From contig CP053161.1 in assembly GCA_014607495.2 (NCBI GenBank), positions 7,759,115 to 7,823,114 of the forward strand: a stretch of DNA of 64,000 nt, read 5' to 3'. The notes under the pieces are model-generated. The model saw only the letters and a program-made list of their open reading frames with translations. It did no database searches and had not been told where the DNA came from. Positions 11,715 to 21,936 of the stretch are shown piece after piece (position 1 is the stretch's first letter; every line of letters begins with the position of its first letter). This DNA is from Carposina sasakii (taxonomy: Eukaryota > Arthropoda > Insecta > Lepidoptera > Carposinidae). A program made the translations under genes and the position numbers.

Positions 11715-11965
11715 TCTATATCCCTACTAATCCTTACTAATATTATAAATGCGAAACTATCTGTCTGTCCGGCTTTCACGCTAAAAGTACTGGACCGATT
11801 AAAACGAAATTTGGCACAGCGATAGTTTAGTGCCTGAGGACGGACATAGGCTTCTTATTATCCCGGAAAAATATTTTTATTCAACATTTTGTTTTTTCTG
11901 TTCTGTTAAATAATTTAGACATTTTGTTTTTTCTGCAGTCCACGCGGACGGAGTTACGGGCATAC
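11715..11965 (+). repeat. RTE-type dispersed repeat copy
   Basis: Starts CTAATATTATAAATGCGAAA, contains CTGGACCGATTAAAACGAAATTTGG, and ends CCACGCGGACGGAGTTACGGGC...CACTAGTA. Family members recur at 16895-17160, 28275-28518, 33405-33665, 41516-41795 and 43990-44187. Non-coding. Confidence 0.65.
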
Positions 11966-12084
11966 ACTAGTATTGATATTTTAAGGTCTTCTTCATTCAT
12001 CAAATTCTTAAGGAGTAGATGGAGCTCACAGCGTCTGCTTATATCTATGCCATATAACAAAACCTTCTTATGTAAAATATATTG

Positions 12085-12185
12085 AAAACTATAAAGTCAG
12101 AAGTGGCACCATGTTGTTCTATCGGCCATTGGTGCTCTGCCTACCCCGTAAGGGATAAAGGCATGATTATATGTATGTATGTAAA
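12085..12185 (+). repeat. Retroelement tail with TATG microsatellite
   Basis: The block AGAAGTGGCACCATGTTGTTC...GATAAAGGCATGATTATATG followed by TATG repeats recurs at 37310-37385. It is probably the 3' tail of a non-LTR element. Confidence 0.5.
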
Positions 12186-12747
12186 TATATTGAAAGACTA
12201 GAAGTAAATTTAACCTTACTAATCTATTCTTTACCACAGAAATATTTTTAGTAAAAATTAACACTAATTCCTTTTGTCCAGATACAGCAAAATGTAAACT
12301 TGTATAAATTCTGACGTATAACTTATGTATATCATTATAGGCTGGATACCACTTAAACTGTATCTTCGTTGTTCACTAAACCAGGTAAAAGGACCTGATA
12401 TTCCACGCGATCACATAGGGAAGATGCGAAGAACATGTATTTGGTTTAGGTTCCATCACTTGTACTTGCACTACCTGTACTGTCCCTTATACATCGCTGT
12501 TTGCGCCTTTTATTATACTGCAGCACAATTAGAACGAACGAAAATACTAAATAAAAAGGAAATATCACTATTACTGTAACGAAAACTTGAAATACTTTAA
12601 AAAATACAACAGGAAAAACCATGATAATCTGTATTGATTACAGATTTTAGGGTAAATGACATTGTACATCAATGTCAACAGGGACGTCTCCATCATGGTT
12701 TATACATTATGCTACACATGTTATATATATGTTATATGAATGATATA
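12186..12747. other. Intergenic, nothing recognised
   Basis: The 84-aa frame at 12325-12579 (+) has no recognisable motif and no coding-like composition; it is not called as a gene. Confidence 0.4.
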
Positions 12748-12755
12748 TGCTACAC

Positions 12756-13079
12756 CTCAGAACAGTGACTAAAGCATAGAAAGAGCTTTATGACTTTAAA
12801 AGCGTATCTTGTCTTAGACATTATACGGTAAAATACGATGAACAAAGATATAGACAAAAACTTGACACGTTATGTAGCTTTTTAACTTAGTATCATGTAC
12901 GAAAGGTAGCCAAGGAACAAAGGAAAGGTAACGAAATTGACGTTTGCTTTGTGGTACGTTTTGCATTTTGAGCAACCTACATCTGTCTCTTTCTAATGCA
13001 GTTATGAGCGTATAAAAAAACAGCGACGACGATATTAGTCAAAATTCAGTTACTTCTATGCTTTAGTCATTGTTCTGAG
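12756..13079. mobile_element. 324-bp TIR element (MITE) with perfect 8-bp TSD
   Basis: The 26-bp terminal inverted repeats start CTCAGAACAGTGACTAAAGC and differ by one base (G/A at position 10). TGCTACAC flanks both sides as an 8-bp target duplication (12748-12755 and 13080-13087). There is no ORF. An 8-bp duplication is typical of hAT, P and Merlin elements; the TIR does not settle which, and hAT is the commonest choice. Boundaries are unusually clear. Confidence 0.85.
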
Positions 13080-13087
13080 TGCTACAC

Positions 13088-15493
13088 CAATAAATAATGA
13101 AGTCGGCTTTTCACTTTGGGATGTGTTGTAATATTATGAGATGTAGCTCGTCATACATTTTTTACGAGACCATTCACAATGTGTAATATAATAATATATT
13201 ACATCCCCAATTGTAAATACAAATTTCTCCGCTGCTTTTTCATGTGCTATGCTGCGAAGATGTGAAATCTAAGCTACGAAAATATGTGACCGTTTCCACC
13301 AATATTAAGCTATGGAGTTAGCTGACACCTTGGATTAACACATATGCTACTTTTTATCCCGAGAAAATATTTTTATCTCGGATAATATCGACATTTTGTT
13401 TTTGATATTTCAAAATTAGAAGCCTATATTCATTCTAACGACTGGCCTATTTATAAAAATCAATTTTATGTCTAGTTTACACAATTTGTGTGTGGCGTGT
13501 GATGTCAGTCGCTCAAGCAAATAACAACCTTTATTTCGATTCTAATGTTTAAGTAATACGTGCCTATAAAAGGATGCCCTTGGCCTAATAGTACACATTT
13601 TGTGTGTGTACAAACCGGGACGAGTGGCCATACAAAAAGGAATAACAAATAGGCGTAAATTTTTCTGATAAATGAGAATTAAGAACCTCTTCAAATTCGT
13701 CGTCAGTTCATTGCAGTCCACTGCTGGACGTAGATCTTCAAATTACCATATCAAAATTATAAGAATCGTCTTCCATATAATAATTACTTTCCGGGAGAAT
13801 TTTTACCGGGAGAAAATAGCATCAGCTTCACTCCTGACTTATATTATTTTAATATTAAACATTCAGCCGGTCATCCTTTTCAAACATCCTTCCAAATGTA
13901 CCTACGAAGAGAATTTGGAAGTCTACGATGATTTACGATTTTTTACTTCCCGGTAATTTAAACATTAGGGGATTAAATATAGTCTCACTTTGGAATATGA
14001 ATAGGTATGAAATTACCTCTTACATACATTTAAAACAAGGGTATTACATAAAAATGTATGAAAGGCAGTGTTAGTAAAAGGGTCCCTTTGCAATTTCCCT
14101 TCGAAGTAAGGGAGAGGCGAACTTAGTTATTATAATTTGTTGGGCCTTTTTCTCCATCCTTAGATTAATCATATTATAACAGGTAAATAGAAAATATTTT
14201 AGAAATAAAGTAACTCGAATATTCAAAAACGTTATATATATAACGATATAATATGCAAAAACACCTTTAAAGTTTAAGTACCGTTCCTTGTTAAAAGGAA
14301 AGGAAGTCGTGTTAAACGACTTTTACACAATAATTTTATAATTTTATTGTATAGGAGCAAGTGCCGACGTTTCCAATGTCAGATCTCTGTTCATCTAAAG
14401 TATAAAAATGCTGTCTCTATCTTGATCAAGAACATCATCCTTCATATAGGATAGGCTACTTGACCATCGGAAAATTCGGCCCTATCTATTTCTATCTGAA
14501 TATTTAAGAGTAGTTTTGTTTCATATAAAAAAATATTGAAGACCATTGAAATAAATAATAAAGTTTCCCGATATTTTTTTTCGCTTCATCTTGGGCTATA
14601 TTAGTATCCAAAATCGAGCAAATTATAACTTTCTCTTCAAACATCAAAGTGCAGAAAGTGAGTTGGAGGTGTTTACTTAAAGTGGATTCCTGATACGCCT
14701 ACGCCATAAACTTAGATCATAAATAAAACAGGGACACTCATTATCGCGCAAGACACACTCCGTCTAGCAAATTCAGAAGTTCAGGAATGTATCGGAGATG
14801 TATATCGGGCAGAGAGACGTTAAATGTCCGATAACGACGGTCCCTTGGGAAAATGTTTGAAACAACTTCTTTTAACGATAGAACTAAGTGTAAACTTGGC
14901 TTAATTGTAGATACTTTATTAAAGTTCGATTTCAGGGTTCCGCGATAAATGAGGAACCATTATGGTTTCGCCACGTCTGTCTTTTATAATTATTATTTGT
15001 ATGTAATGTAGGTTTGTCCTTGGATTATCAAGAATTTTTGACTAGTTAGTATAGTCGTTAGTTAGCCTAAAGTGACTGGGATCTGTAAAACAATGAAATA
15101 TTATTATATTAATAACATAAATCACATTTATTTCGCTGTTATTTTAGGATATTACTGTTCTTCAGTTTACCATACAATGCTAGCTACCCCTAGAAGCTCT
15201 TTTTCCTAATTATATTTTACTATTTTCTATTCTTACTATTTTTTAGTTACTACGTCAAAACCAGTGTTTTCTTAGGAAATAAATATTAAGCCCATTCGAA
15301 CCAAAGCATGCCATCTCGCTGCCCACAGAAATAATTTTCTTTTTATTTTGTAAATTTTCAGTGTATAGGTACAATAAACAATAAGAATAAATCCTTTAAA
15401 ATTTATTGTACCCGCTAGAATAAAAATAGCTACCTATAATTCTTTATCATCTCTTGAACGACGTAGTACCTTTGTAACAATATAATTAATAGG
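13088..15493. other. Intergenic with repeat fragments
   Basis: Fragments of the RTE-type family lie at 13310-13400, of a GCAGTCCACTGCTGGACGTAG repeat at 13700-13740, and of the GGTTCCG family at 14930-14985. The 94-aa frame at 13672-13956 runs across the second fragment and is not a gene. Confidence 0.45.
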
Positions 15494-15654
15494 TATATTA
15501 ACATGGAGGTAATAAAAAATACCGGAGAGTCCTAGTAAACAAAAAGTGTGACACCTCTAATATGACAGTTTTTCAAAGTATGACAGTCGACCTCATTTGG
15601 CTTCTGACGTTTGATGTGTGAAATTCGTTTTCGCAGTGCAATAAAATATAAATA

Positions 15655-16138
15655 ATGCCGTCGTGCGTAGTTAAAACCTATTGAAACAATAGCAGTTACA
15701 TCAATAAAAGTGAAGGGATAGCATTTCATAGGCAATAATGTAATTATTTATCCCAGTTGCAGTCTTTTTAGATAAAAAATATTCATCGTTTTTAAAATAG
15801 AAAACGTTGTTTTTACCAGTCAGTGTTGTCATTTTAAAAACGGGGAAATTACCCCAGAAGTAGGGAAATTAGTACTAACTAAAATGAAAATTATAACCCA
15901 AAGAAAATATTACTGTGTATATGATAGAAAAGGTTAAGAATTTCTATATCAAAGTAAAATGACATTATGAAAAAAAGTCACAGTAAAATTTTATGATAAA
16001 TTTTACAGATTCCCATCTGCAAATAACGCGTGGAAAAAAGAATGCATTACTATAATAAGACAGTGTAGAAATGACCATGATTGGACGCCATCTACGTCTA
16101 GTGTGATTTGCAGTATATATTTTGAACCCAAGTTCTGA
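15655..16138 (+). pseudogene. Decayed P-element THAP-domain exons
   Basis: Exon 1 (15655-15731) opens MPSCVVKTY, meets a TGA, then reads SEGIAFH. Exon 2 (16009-16138) reads FPSANNAWKKECI, then VICSIYFEPKF and a TGA. Joined at CATAG|ATTCCC they give the HRFP block typical of THAP zinc fingers. The intron (15732-16008) ends TTTTACAG and starts GC, either a GC-AG intron or a decayed GT. THAP domains bind DNA through a C2CH zinc site. Here the second Cys is Tyr and the final His of CxxH is Tyr, and there is an in-frame stop, so the domain is dead. The 67-aa minus-strand frame overlapping exon 1 is a shadow. Confidence 0.75.
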
Positions 16139-16197
16139 ACATGAGTCGGCAGATCCAAGGGTCAGCGGAGGGTGTAGGGCTCGGCGGTGGGCGAACC
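16139..16197 (+). repeat. Small Penelope-like element 3'-end fragment nested in the P element
   Basis: CAGATCCAAGGGTCAGCGGAG...GGGCTCGGCGGTGGGCG closely matches the last bases of the Penelope-like element at 47775-47830 (CAGATCCGAGGGTCAGTGGAG...GGTGGTGGGCG). It is probably a severely 5'-truncated insertion. Confidence 0.55.
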
Positions 16198-16894
16198 CTT
16201 GATGGAAAGTTTTACTCTGGCAAATAAATGTTATTGCTTAAAAAAATTATTTCAATTATGTCTCTAAATATAATTTTATGTAGGCGAAATAAAACGAAAA
16301 AGATTGTACTCGTTTATTTCGCGTAAATAAAGTAGGTACCTACTGCTATTTACGTCGATAAAAACATTTATTTAAGTACAATATATTCAATCTTACCAAT
16401 ATCTATTAACGGTTACACCTAGATTCTACACTGTTATTAAACCGGAAAGGATTTTCTTGACACAATATTACATAAATTTTATAATTTGGAAATCGTACTT
16501 TATACAAAAGTTTTATGAAGTAACACGAGAACTTTCAAATAATTAATTATCAACTATATTTTCTTCTTGAGAATATCCAAGTCATTTTTTTTAATGGGGT
16601 AAATTTCACGTCATAGATAAATGCGGGCAACCCTATTATGACAGACCGCCGCCATTTCTACACCTACCTCCGGTATTTTTATTACCTCCATGTATATTAA
16701 TAACAAAATTCTCTCCTGTAATTCTTTGTCGGTTTATAAGGATTTAGGGTTTTACATGGGTTTCACTCAGTAGCTAAAATCTAAACATATTACATCTACG
16801 CATTGCTTATTTAGTCATGTTAAAATTACGTAGAAACTTCTCGGTATAAACCCCAATCAACCATTTTTCGTGCTAAAATACGAATTTACTTTTT

Positions 16895-17160
16895 TTATAC
16901 ACTAGTAGAAGCCCGCGACTCCGTCCGCGTGGGTTATAGAGAAAACAAAATGTCGAAATTATCCGGGATAAAAACATTTTCCGGGATAAAAAGTGCAGAT
17001 ACGCCTATACGTTAAGTGGGACCTGTCACAATATATTCCTGAAAACTGCATCGAAATCGGTTCAGCCGTTCTGAGATTAGCGTGCACAAATGCACAGACA
17101 AACAAACAAATCGACAGACAAACCGACAAACAGACAAAAATTCAAAAAATCATTATATTG
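16895..17160 (+). repeat. RTE-type repeat copy (reversed family order)
   Basis: Starts CACTAGTAGAAGCCCGCGACTCCGTCC, contains CGAAATCGGTTCAGCCGTTC and ends in an ACAGACAAAC-rich tail. The same order is seen in reverse at 41516-41795. Non-coding. Confidence 0.6.
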
Positions 17161-17287
17161 CGTGCTATTGCATTGATAAAGGTCTCCTATAATATTTTTT
17201 CTCATATATCTTCCATGTATAGACAGCGATCCGTAACATTTTTATTATTATATGTATGCATACACATATGTAACCTTATTATTATAC

Positions 17288-17566
17288 TCTTAGCGATCAG
17301 AGGCAGGTTTAATTTTTAAAAAAGAAACACCAAGACGACCTAATCAAACTTTATGTACTCAAGGTTACAAATAATTTAACAGAAACGAATAACACGAATC
17401 GAACAATATATTGCAACTTCCTATAACCAATAGACAGCCTAAACACGTCCTATCAGTCCAAAACGCCACGATCCAAAAACCCGCCAAGCTGCAGTCACCA
17501 CCATTTTATAGATCTACCCGCTTGGTCCCGACGTTTCTGTGTCCAATCTGGGGGTAACTGCTAAGA
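17288..17566 (-). repeat. Gyp-A 3' LTR
   Basis: 279 bp, matching 21655-21932 except for one extra A in an AAAA run near 17460. Its ends form a 7-bp inverted repeat (TCTTAGC/GCTAAGA) rather than the usual TG...CA. Confidence 0.85.
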
Positions 17567-17580
17567 CGGCCGTTCCTGAC
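17567..17580 (-). other. Gyp-A plus-strand primer position: tRNA-Leu-5'-like motif
   Basis: The 14 nt touching the 3' LTR read GTCAGGAACGGCCG on the element strand. There is no polypurine tract. Equivalent positions in Gyp-B and Gyp-C carry GTCAGAATGGCCG and GTCAGGATTGGCCG. All resemble the first 13 nt of tRNA-Leu as remembered (GTCAGGATGGCCG). Confidence 0.6.
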
Positions 17581-17857
17581 TGTGGCGCGTCCTCGCCCAC
17601 TTTATTTATATGCTGGTCATCGTCATACGAGTCATCATCTGCAATGTACACAAAGACATATAAATGATCGAATAGTACGTCCTAAGCCGTACTTTAAAAA
17701 TTACCAATTTCAATTTATCTTCAGCTCCTCGATCACAAGTGTGCACTCAAGTGACCAAAGACAATAAAGATCAAAAGAAAATGATAAATTTTAAAAATAA
17801 AAACTTGATGTTTTTATGCGTCATAAGGTTCTAGACCCTTACCACACATAACAACAT

Positions 17858-18174
17858 CACTGGACAGAGGCACAAAGTTCGCATGTCCCGACGACACTGG
17901 ACAGAGGCAGAAAGTTCGCATGTCCCGACGACACTGGACAGAGGCACAAAGTTCGCATGTCCCGACACAACGGTCGCAATAGTAACCACGCAAGTGACCC
18001 AACTCGGACACAGGCGCTAGCCATACCGGCCACACGACACAACGGTCGCAATAGTAACCACGCAAGTGACTCAACTCGGACACAGGCGCTAGCCATACCG
18101 GCCACACGACACAACGGTCGCAATAGTAACCACGCAAGTGACCCAACTCGGACACAGGCGCTAGCCATACTCAT
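17858..18174. repeat. Two adjacent minisatellites in Gyp-A 3' region (37 bp x3, 72 bp x3)
   Basis: CACTGGACAGAGGC recurs at 17858, 17895 and 17932 (37-bp period). CGACACAACGGTCGC recurs at 17963, 18035 and 18107 (72-bp period). They lie between the Gag-Pol end and the 3' LTR. The 72-bp period is divisible by 3, which explains the repetitive 85-113 aa frames on both strands; these are not genes. Confidence 0.85.
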
Positions 18175-18190
18175 GACTCCACAAAAAGCA

Positions 18191-18457
18191 TCAAGCGCTT
18201 ATCCTGGAGTTTAGAGCTACTTTTCCGGTCGAGTGGCATACTCGAAACTCGCCACCCTCAAAGAATGCCTCACACGCATCCGGGGTCCATACTCCCCGCC
18301 AGAGAACCATGTATTCGGCAGCAGCCCGTGTCTTTTTGCCATAGCACCCAGCAAGCAGCTGCAACTCGTAGCGGTCGTGAGGCAGCACGCGAAGCATCTT
18401 ATGAGGTCCTTGCATGCCCGAGTCCAGCTTCCCGGAACTTTGAGAGCTTTTGTTCAC
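18191..18457 (-). pseudogene. Gyp-A integrase C-terminal tail
   Basis: The frame contains RVLPHDRYELQLLAG and AAAEYMVLWRGVWTP, the basic and hydrophobic tail that follows the integrase core in this type of Gypsy element. It is separated from the core fragment by a deletion or frameshift. Non-functional. Confidence 0.6.
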
Positions 18458-18580
18458 AAAACAAAGTCACCAACAGAGAATGTTTTCGGCTGTCGGTGGC
18501 TTTTGTTGACACTCGTCCTGACGATGTTGATCATCTGTATGCAGGTCAGAAACACATTGCCGATTCATGGTTAATAGAGC

Positions 18581-18957
18581 CTAACGGTTAGAGTGTGAGC
18601 TGTTCAATGCAAATTCACATACCAAAGATTGAATGACGGGTGTTGCACCTTCAACGCTAGTTAGCAACCGCAGCGCCGAACATTGTGCAGTTGCCCGCTT
18701 GGTGATACCGAGCGTTAGCTGCATCTTCCATAAGGTATCAGACCATGAAGCGCCCTTGTTGCTCGCAACACGCAGCATATCGAGGACATAAAATGTATGA
18801 AGCTACCTAAACCACTCACCAAGTTTTGGAATGCAGAGCTTTCGTACATTCTGCCACGATCACAAACAATCATAGCCGGTGTGCCAATCAAAGCGATTGC
18901 GTTTGAAAACATTCGTTTCAGTTCTTCGGTTTCTCGTCTATGAAGGGAGTACAACAA
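18581..18957 (-). pseudogene. Gyp-A integrase core fragment
   Basis: Two overlapping frames show ALIGTPAMIVCDRGRMYESS (second catalytic Asp region; Gyp-C has IADQGRCYVSS) and, further on, WSDTLWKMQLTLG. The third catalytic residue region (usually NGQVER) is not present: the frame breaks after it should begin. The zinc-binding N-terminus is missing. The fragment follows almost directly on the RT, showing that RNase H and the integrase N-terminus are deleted. Confidence 0.65.
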
Positions 18958-19021
18958 GTAAATTTAAATAATAAAAAATAGCCAGACCTAAGAATTGACG
19001 AACTTCCCTTACGTTTTTAGG

Positions 19022-19769
19022 TTAGGATGACTTAGTTAACGCTTTTACTTTCTCCGGACTCGGCCTAACCTGACCATTCCCAATTAGTCGTCCTAAATAT
19101 TCTACCTCAACGTCAAAGAAGGTACTTTTTTTATTTATGGAAAAACCCGCAGCTGTAAGAGCCTTCAGTATATCTTGCAATCTATCTAATCCCTCTTCAA
19201 TTGTATTAGATAGAATGAGAACGTCATCGATATATTTCAAATTTTTATCACCATCAATTAGGTGTTTTAGAGTATAAGAGATGATTCTTTGATAGACAAT
19301 GGGGGCGTTTGCCAAACCATAAGGCATATTTAAGTATTTGTAGTGCCCTATAGAAGTTACAAATGCAGTCTTATCAATGGAATCATCTTTCATAGGAACC
19401 TGGTGAAAGCCAGTTGCCATGTCGAGACTCGTGAAATATTTACAACTACCAACTTATCTATGTGTCTTCGATTAGTGGCAAAGGGAAACGTTCTTTTACA
19501 GTAATCGCATTTAGTGCACGGTAGTCCACGTACATCCTATCGCTTCCATCCTTCTTTTCTCTCAAACTATTCCCTTATCAACAAGATCCTTCAATATCAT
19601 TAACACGATTTTTCTCGTCAATGGAAAGCTTATATGGTCTATAACTTACAGGAACGGTACTTGTCAATTTTATTTCCATGCTGCCCGTACTAACTGTAGA
19701 AGTTGCTGTGCCAGTAACAAAATAATCGGAGAAATCGCGAATAAAGCAAACGATCTTTTTCACCGCCAA
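19022..19769 (-). pseudogene. Gyp-A reverse transcriptase, broken
   Basis: The 5' part (19769-19578) encodes the pre-RT segment (FSDYFVTG, STGSMEIKL, RPYKLSIDEK). After breaks, 19420-19022 gives GFHQVPM, KTAFVTS, MPYGLANAP and KYIDDVLILS, the catalytic YxDD box in YIDD form, then VEYLGRLIGNGQVRPSPEKV. The frame ends there; the connection domain and RNase H expected next are absent. Gyp-B loses sequence from the same point. Confidence 0.8.
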
Positions 19770-20170
19770 CTAACGAGGTCTTTATTTTATCGGATACCAC
19801 ATACGATACACGGTACACGCTCGATGAATCATCTACCGATCTGAAACATCTAGTTAAACGTTGACAGTCGTTAGATCGAATATAAGTTACACCTTTTCTA
19901 TTTGATACATAGGTGCCTATTAAAATTGGAGCATTAATACAATCGGAGGGTATAATGTAAAGATCTATTTCCAAAGATATTTCGGGAAATTCAATAATGG
20001 TAGTAACGAACGAACGTACATTCTACTTCCTGACTTCCCAGACCACGCATCAATCTATAAGTTGGCTTTTTATGGAGCCTTACATACTTTAAAACTCACT
20101 GATATTTCTTTAGTATCTGAATCTCACTGATTCAGATACTAAAGAAATATCAGAGCCACTATCAATTACG
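19690..20170 (-). pseudogene. Gyp-A retropepsin, interrupted by a hairpin
   Basis: The active-site segment IDSGSDISLVSES is readable just above 20120 on the minus strand, so the catalytic DSG is retained. It is followed at once by a perfect 23-bp inverted repeat that copies the same segment backwards and ends the frame. Further downstream (19974-19690) the remnant retains IIPSDCINAPILIGTYV, the C-terminal protease segment with ILIG. The frame is not continuous. Confidence 0.65.
20101..20151. repeat. Perfect 23-bp inverted repeat with 5-nt loop
   Basis: Arms 20101-20123 and 20129-20151 are exact reverse complements around TCACT. It lies in the protease segment of Gyp-A and duplicates part of it in inverted form. 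Confidence 0.9.
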
Positions 20171-20202
20171 ATTTATACTGGAATTCAATTCCGAACAAAA
20201 AT

Positions 20203-21187
20203 TTACATCGGTAGATTGTTTACCACCCGCTTTTCAACTCGTTGTTTTGTAAAACAGTTGTCCACAAGATACCCAGTCTTTTTACAGTAACTGCAAGTCT
20301 TAACAAATTTTGTCGCCGTATTTGGAACCGGATTAGAAGAAACTGAAGCTGTAATTTGTGCCTGACGTATAGTATTCAAAGACGTTGAGTTTAATCTTTG
20401 TTTCTTACGGCAGTCTGCCTTCAAATGTGCAAATTTTCCACAATGAAAACACGTTTTCGAATACTATACGCTTGGTGTTTCACTAATACGAGAGTAGGTC
20501 GGTTTACTATTAGGAAAACTCGACGAACTAAGACTAGTTTTCGAATCTACCTTAGGCTTGAGATATACGGATAGGAACCCGACAAATTCCTTCGGTTGTA
20601 ATTTGGCTTTTGCGGTGGCAGCTTTTACTTGAGGATCAACGATACCGCGAACTATGATAGCAGTTTTTAGGTCGTCAGACAATCCCTTTAGTATACTTAG
20701 GCGTAATAATAACTTACGGGCGTATTCCGAGTATGTCGCATATTTGTTTGAATCGGTGCACATTTCTTCGAAGAGTATACTTGCCGTGTCTTTATTACGA
20801 GGACAAAGCGAACGGAATTCGGACTTAAACGTGGTTTTAATTACTGACCAAATCATTGAGCCATGTTTAAGCGTCGCCGCGTAAACAACTGCCTATGTGA
20901 CCCAAACACTCGCTATCACCCCACTGGTTTAATTCCCTCGCACGGTAGACTTCCGCGCACCATACGTCAAAGTCGTGGACACTGGGATCAAATTGAGAAA
21001 TATAAAAATTCTTTGTCCGTGTTTTAGTAAGTAGTGACGTTATCGCCCCTATAAAAGTATCTGTAACTGTCTTACTTTTAAGCGATGCGCAATAATCAGT
21101 TTCGCGTGGCGTACTCTGAGGCGGAGGGGTATGACATTGGTCTCTGCGCGACTGTGAACTAGCAGTTGGAGTAGTTGAAAGTGGCAT
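20203..21187 (-). pseudogene. Gyp-A Gag (capsid and zinc knuckles), broken
   Basis: Frames at 21187-20867, 20856-20464 and 20460-20203 together give a Gypsy Gag. It holds FDPSVHDFDVWCAEVYRA (capsid start), EYARKLLLRLSILKGL, and two CCHC knuckles. The first knuckle (CFHCGKFAHLKADC) is intact; in the second (CSYCKKTGYLVDNC) the His is Tyr. At least two breaks separate the pieces. Gag would package element RNA in cytoplasmic particles. Confidence 0.75.
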
Positions 21188-21224
21188 TTGCCCCTCAAGC
21201 GCCTTTTCTTCTTCTTCTTCTACA

Positions 21225-21445
21225 TTCTAGCAAGAATACCAGAAAGTGGCTCGCGATGCGGACTACGACTACGTTCGAACGAATAATTACGGCGATCGCG
21301 ACGACGTGAACGACTATCATGTCGACGCCTCGGAGACCTTTCACGCGAACACGTCTAAGAGCTACGATGCCTAGACTGTCTATCACAATCACGGTCATAG
21401 GAATCACGACAGTTGCGAGAATCGTTCTCTTTACGACGCTTACGC
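21225..21445 (-). pseudogene. Gyp-A Gag N-terminal RS-rich segment
   Basis: The minus-strand frame reads RKRRKENDSRN, RDSYDRDCDRQSRHRSS, a stop, then SRERSPRRRHDSRSRRRDRR and SFERSRSPHREPL. This is an arginine/serine-dipeptide-rich region like the RS domains of splicing factors. The longer Val/Ile-rich 91-aa frame over the same bases is a shadow. An RS-like Gag N-terminus could act in nuclear import or RNA binding (inference). Confidence 0.55.
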
Positions 21446-21641
21446 GTTTCATATTGTCAGTTACTAACATTTTTAGTTACACGTTCAGGCATAATGAAAA
21501 ATTCACTTAAAACAAAAATGTGGGTACTTACCAAAAATCACACAAAAACTACAAAACAAAGAGAACAATACTTACAACAATCGACACTTTTTACAATTTG
21601 CAAGGATAGTTAAATAAGCGGCCTAAAGCGTGGTAATTACC

Positions 21642-21654
21642 ATCCCACTTCTGA
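21642..21654 (-). other. Gyp-A primer binding site
   Basis: TCAGAAGTGGGAT abuts the 5' LTR on the element strand. It is identical to the site of Gyp-C. It matches the complement of the tRNA-Leu 3' region (…ATCCCACTTCTGA-CACCA), skipping the terminal five bases. Confidence 0.65.
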
Positions 21655-21932
21655 TCTTAGCGATCAGAGGCAGGTTTAATTTTTAAAAAAGAAACACCAA
21701 GACGACCTAATCAAACTTTATGTACTCAAGGTTACAAATAATTTAACAGAAACGAATAACACGAATCGAACAATATATTGCAACTTCCTATAACCAATAG
21801 ACAGCCTAAACACGTCCTATCAGTCCAAACGCCACGATCCAAAAACCCGCCAAGCTGCAGTCACCACCATTTTATAGATCTACCCGCTTGGTCCCGACGT
21901 TTCTGTGTCCAATCTGGGGGTAACTGCTAAGA
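21655..21932 (-). repeat. Gyp-A 5' LTR
   Basis: 278 bp; one 1-nt indel from the 3' LTR. Followed by the ATAC target duplication at 21933-21936. Confidence 0.85.
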
Positions 21933-21936
21933 ATAC

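Larger units (their letters stand above)
15502..16692 (+). mobile_element. P-element-like DNA transposon, internally deleted
   Basis: This 1191-bp element has about 26-bp terminal inverted repeats beginning CATGGAGGTAATAAAAA (one indel between ends). TATATTAA flanks it as a perfect 8-bp target duplication (15494-15501 and 16693-16700). P elements are known for 8-bp duplications, termini starting CA and an N-terminal THAP domain. A two-exon THAP remnant lies inside. The rest of the transposase (GTP-binding and catalytic regions) is absent, so the copy is non-autonomous. Confidence 0.85.
17288..21932 (-). mobile_element. Gyp-A: defective Ty3/Gypsy-type LTR retrotransposon
   Basis: This 4645-bp element has nearly identical LTRs (17288-17566 and 21655-21932, one 1-nt indel) with ends TCTTAGC...GCTAAGA, flanked by a 4-bp duplication ATAC (17284-17287, 21933-21936). 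Reading the minus strand, it shows primer site, RS-rich and zinc-knuckle Gag, protease, RT, integrase and a minisatellite before the 3' LTR. The RT connection and RNase H are missing, and several stops and frameshifts break every ORF. LTR identity implies recent movement, so it was probably mobilised in trans. Confidence 0.85.

Noticed and set aside
12325..12579. 84-aa plus ORF
   Set aside because: No motif, low-complexity hydrophobic composition, no splice or signal support.
13672..13956. 94-aa plus ORF
   Set aside because: Runs through a known dispersed-repeat fragment (TTGCAGTCCACTGCTGGACG).
17858..18174. CRISPR-like direct repeats
   Set aside because: Units are contiguous with no spacers and lie inside an LTR retrotransposon of a eukaryote.
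17814..18214. Repetitive 85-113 aa frames on both strands
   Set aside because: They are products of a 72-bp tandem array (period divisible by 3) in the 3' non-coding region of Gyp-A.
21195..21470. 91-aa Val/Ile-rich minus ORF
   Set aside because: The alternative frame gives the RS-rich Gag segment, which makes biological sense in Gyp-A.
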